This document shows positions 63,259 to 64,000 of a DNA stretch of 64,000 bases, piece by piece. Under the pieces are notes generated by a model. It had not been told where the DNA came from. It was given only the letters and a program-made list of their open reading frames with translations, and did not search any database. Every line of letters begins with the position of its first letter. Positions within the stretch are counted from its first letter, which is position 1. A program made the position numbers and the translations under genes. Source of the DNA: Myxococcales bacterium (lineage in GTDB: Bacteria; Myxococcota_A; UBA9160; UBA4427); NCBI GenBank assembly GCA_012959805.1, contig DUCN01000042.1, forward strand, positions 165,443-229,442, given 5' to 3'.

Positions 63259-64000
63259 ATGATCTCGACCGACAGAGTGCCTAGCCAAGCCTTCTGGGCC
63301 CTCGCATTCGCTCTGACTTGCTTCGTTCTTTTTTTGGCCCGACCGGTGGCCGCAGAAGACTTCACGGTCAACACGACCGCGGATAGCGGTGCTGGCAGCC
63401 TTCGTCAGGGAATTACCGATTCGAATGACGCACCGGACATGGACAATACAATCAACTTCGAGGGTTTCGAGGCTGGAAGCGAATCAACATTCCTGCTCGG
63501 CGCACCAGTGCTCGAGGTCGACGGAACCCTGGTCCTCAATGGAACGGGTTCGGGAGGCCTCGATATCCGAGGTGACGGAACGAACTTATTGAGCGTCGAT
63601 CGAGGCGGTCAACTTCAACTAAACGACATCTCGTTCTCGGCTGGCGAGCTCTCGCTGGGTAGCTCCTCTAGCCTAACGTTCGATGTCACGGGCGACACCA
63701 TCACGATCAGCGACACCATCACCGAAACTGGGACCAATGCCGCAGCGGTTATAAAATCGGGCGCTGGGACACTCATCCTAACCGGAGAGAATACTTTCAC
63801 CGGCGTCACCCAGATCAATCAAGGCACACTCGAAGTCACAACCTCTGCGATCAGCATGGACGTGGGAACACGACGCGACACCATCCTGCGCTTCTCCGAA
63901 ACTCCGGACCAGGAATACGGCGGTAGGATCTCCGGGGCAGGAGCTGTCGAAAAGAGCGGAGCAGGTACCTTGACGTTGACCGGCACCAACAACTACGAGG
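63259..64000 (+). CDS. Autotransporter-repeat secreted protein (N-terminal part)
   Basis: The frame runs off the right edge after 247 codons. A signal peptide (AFWALAFALTCFVLFLARPVAA, cleavage before EDFTV) is followed by TTADSGAGSLRQGITDSNDAP, the SLR-x-x-I motif of beta-helix 'CSLRDAI' proteins, then two copies of the autotransporter-associated beta-strand repeat (KSGAGTLILTGENTFTGVTQINQGTLEV and KSGAGTLTLTGTNNYEG). Expected to be a long surface beta-helix, perhaps with a C-terminal barrel outside the window. ATG 63259 has GAGAAAGAGA upstream; ATG 63214 is in frame too. Confidence 0.85.
   Translation, partial: MISTDRVPSQAFWALAFALTCFVLFLARPVAAEDFTVNTTADSGAGSLRQGITDSNDAPDMDNTINFEGFEAGSESTFLLGAPVLEVDGTLVLNGTGSGGLDIRGDGTNLLSVDRGGQLQLNDISFSAGELSLGSSSSLTFDVTGDTITISDTITETGTNAAAVIKSGAGTLILTGENTFTGVTQINQGTLEVTTSAISMDVGTRRDTILRFSETPDQEYGGRISGAGAVEKSGAGTLTLTGTNNYE

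Overview
The window reads as chromosome of a GC-rich, Gram-negative-type bacterium with oxidative metabolism. The gene mix (large redundant families of SDRs, luciferase-like flavoenzymes, P450s, crotonases, family III CoA-transferases, plus a rubrerythrin/DUF3501 redox operon and an autotransporter-type protein at the right edge) resembles uncultured deltaproteobacterial lineages such as Myxococcota or Binatota. That placement is inference: no rRNA, tRNA or ribosomal protein gene is visible.

Layout. 0-2.3 kb: ThuA-like and cupin genes divergent from a crotonase. 2.3-6.3 kb: two GT-C membrane glycosyltransferases (an STT3-type protein and a GT39/ArnT-like protein). 6.3-11.6 kb: a flavin monooxygenase, two divergent carotenoid-cleavage oxygenases and a retinol-dehydrogenase-like SDR. 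11.6-23.4 kb: two molybdopterin oxidoreductase paralogues, each next to a luciferase-like (LLM) oxidoreductase on the same strand, with SDRs, an MDR reductase, an NTF2-like protein and a P450 between them. 23.5-34 kb: crotonase, Zn-alcohol dehydrogenase, cupin, two P450s, and several decaying genes. 34-41 kb: VOC protein, a rearranged CoA-transferase, crotonase, metallo-hydrolase, Rieske oxygenase and another LLM enzyme. 41-53 kb: MFS transporter, gene debris, SDRs, amidohydrolase, beta-propeller protein, NnrU and a truncated haemoglobin. 53-57 kb: two regulator/enzyme divergons (LysR with an MBL lipoprotein; TetR with an LLM enzyme). 57-63 kb: TPR protein, intact CoA-transferase, peroxiredoxin, and a Fur/PerR-rubrerythrin-FeS-DUF3501 redox operon. 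63.2 kb to the end: start of an autotransporter-repeat protein.

Together the central 50 kb looks like a catabolic accessory region for hydrophobic substrates such as terpenoids, apocarotenoids, steroids or aromatics: oxygenases (P450, Rieske, carotenoid oxygenase, LLM) open the substrate, SDR/ADH enzymes oxidise alcohols, CoA-transferases and crotonases process the acids. No substrate can be fixed from sequence alone.

The region is also visibly eroding. At least six genes are broken. The most unusual is a CoA-transferase gene at 34966-36036 that stays open although 138 bp (46 codons) inside it is exactly inverted between two GGCC palindromes.
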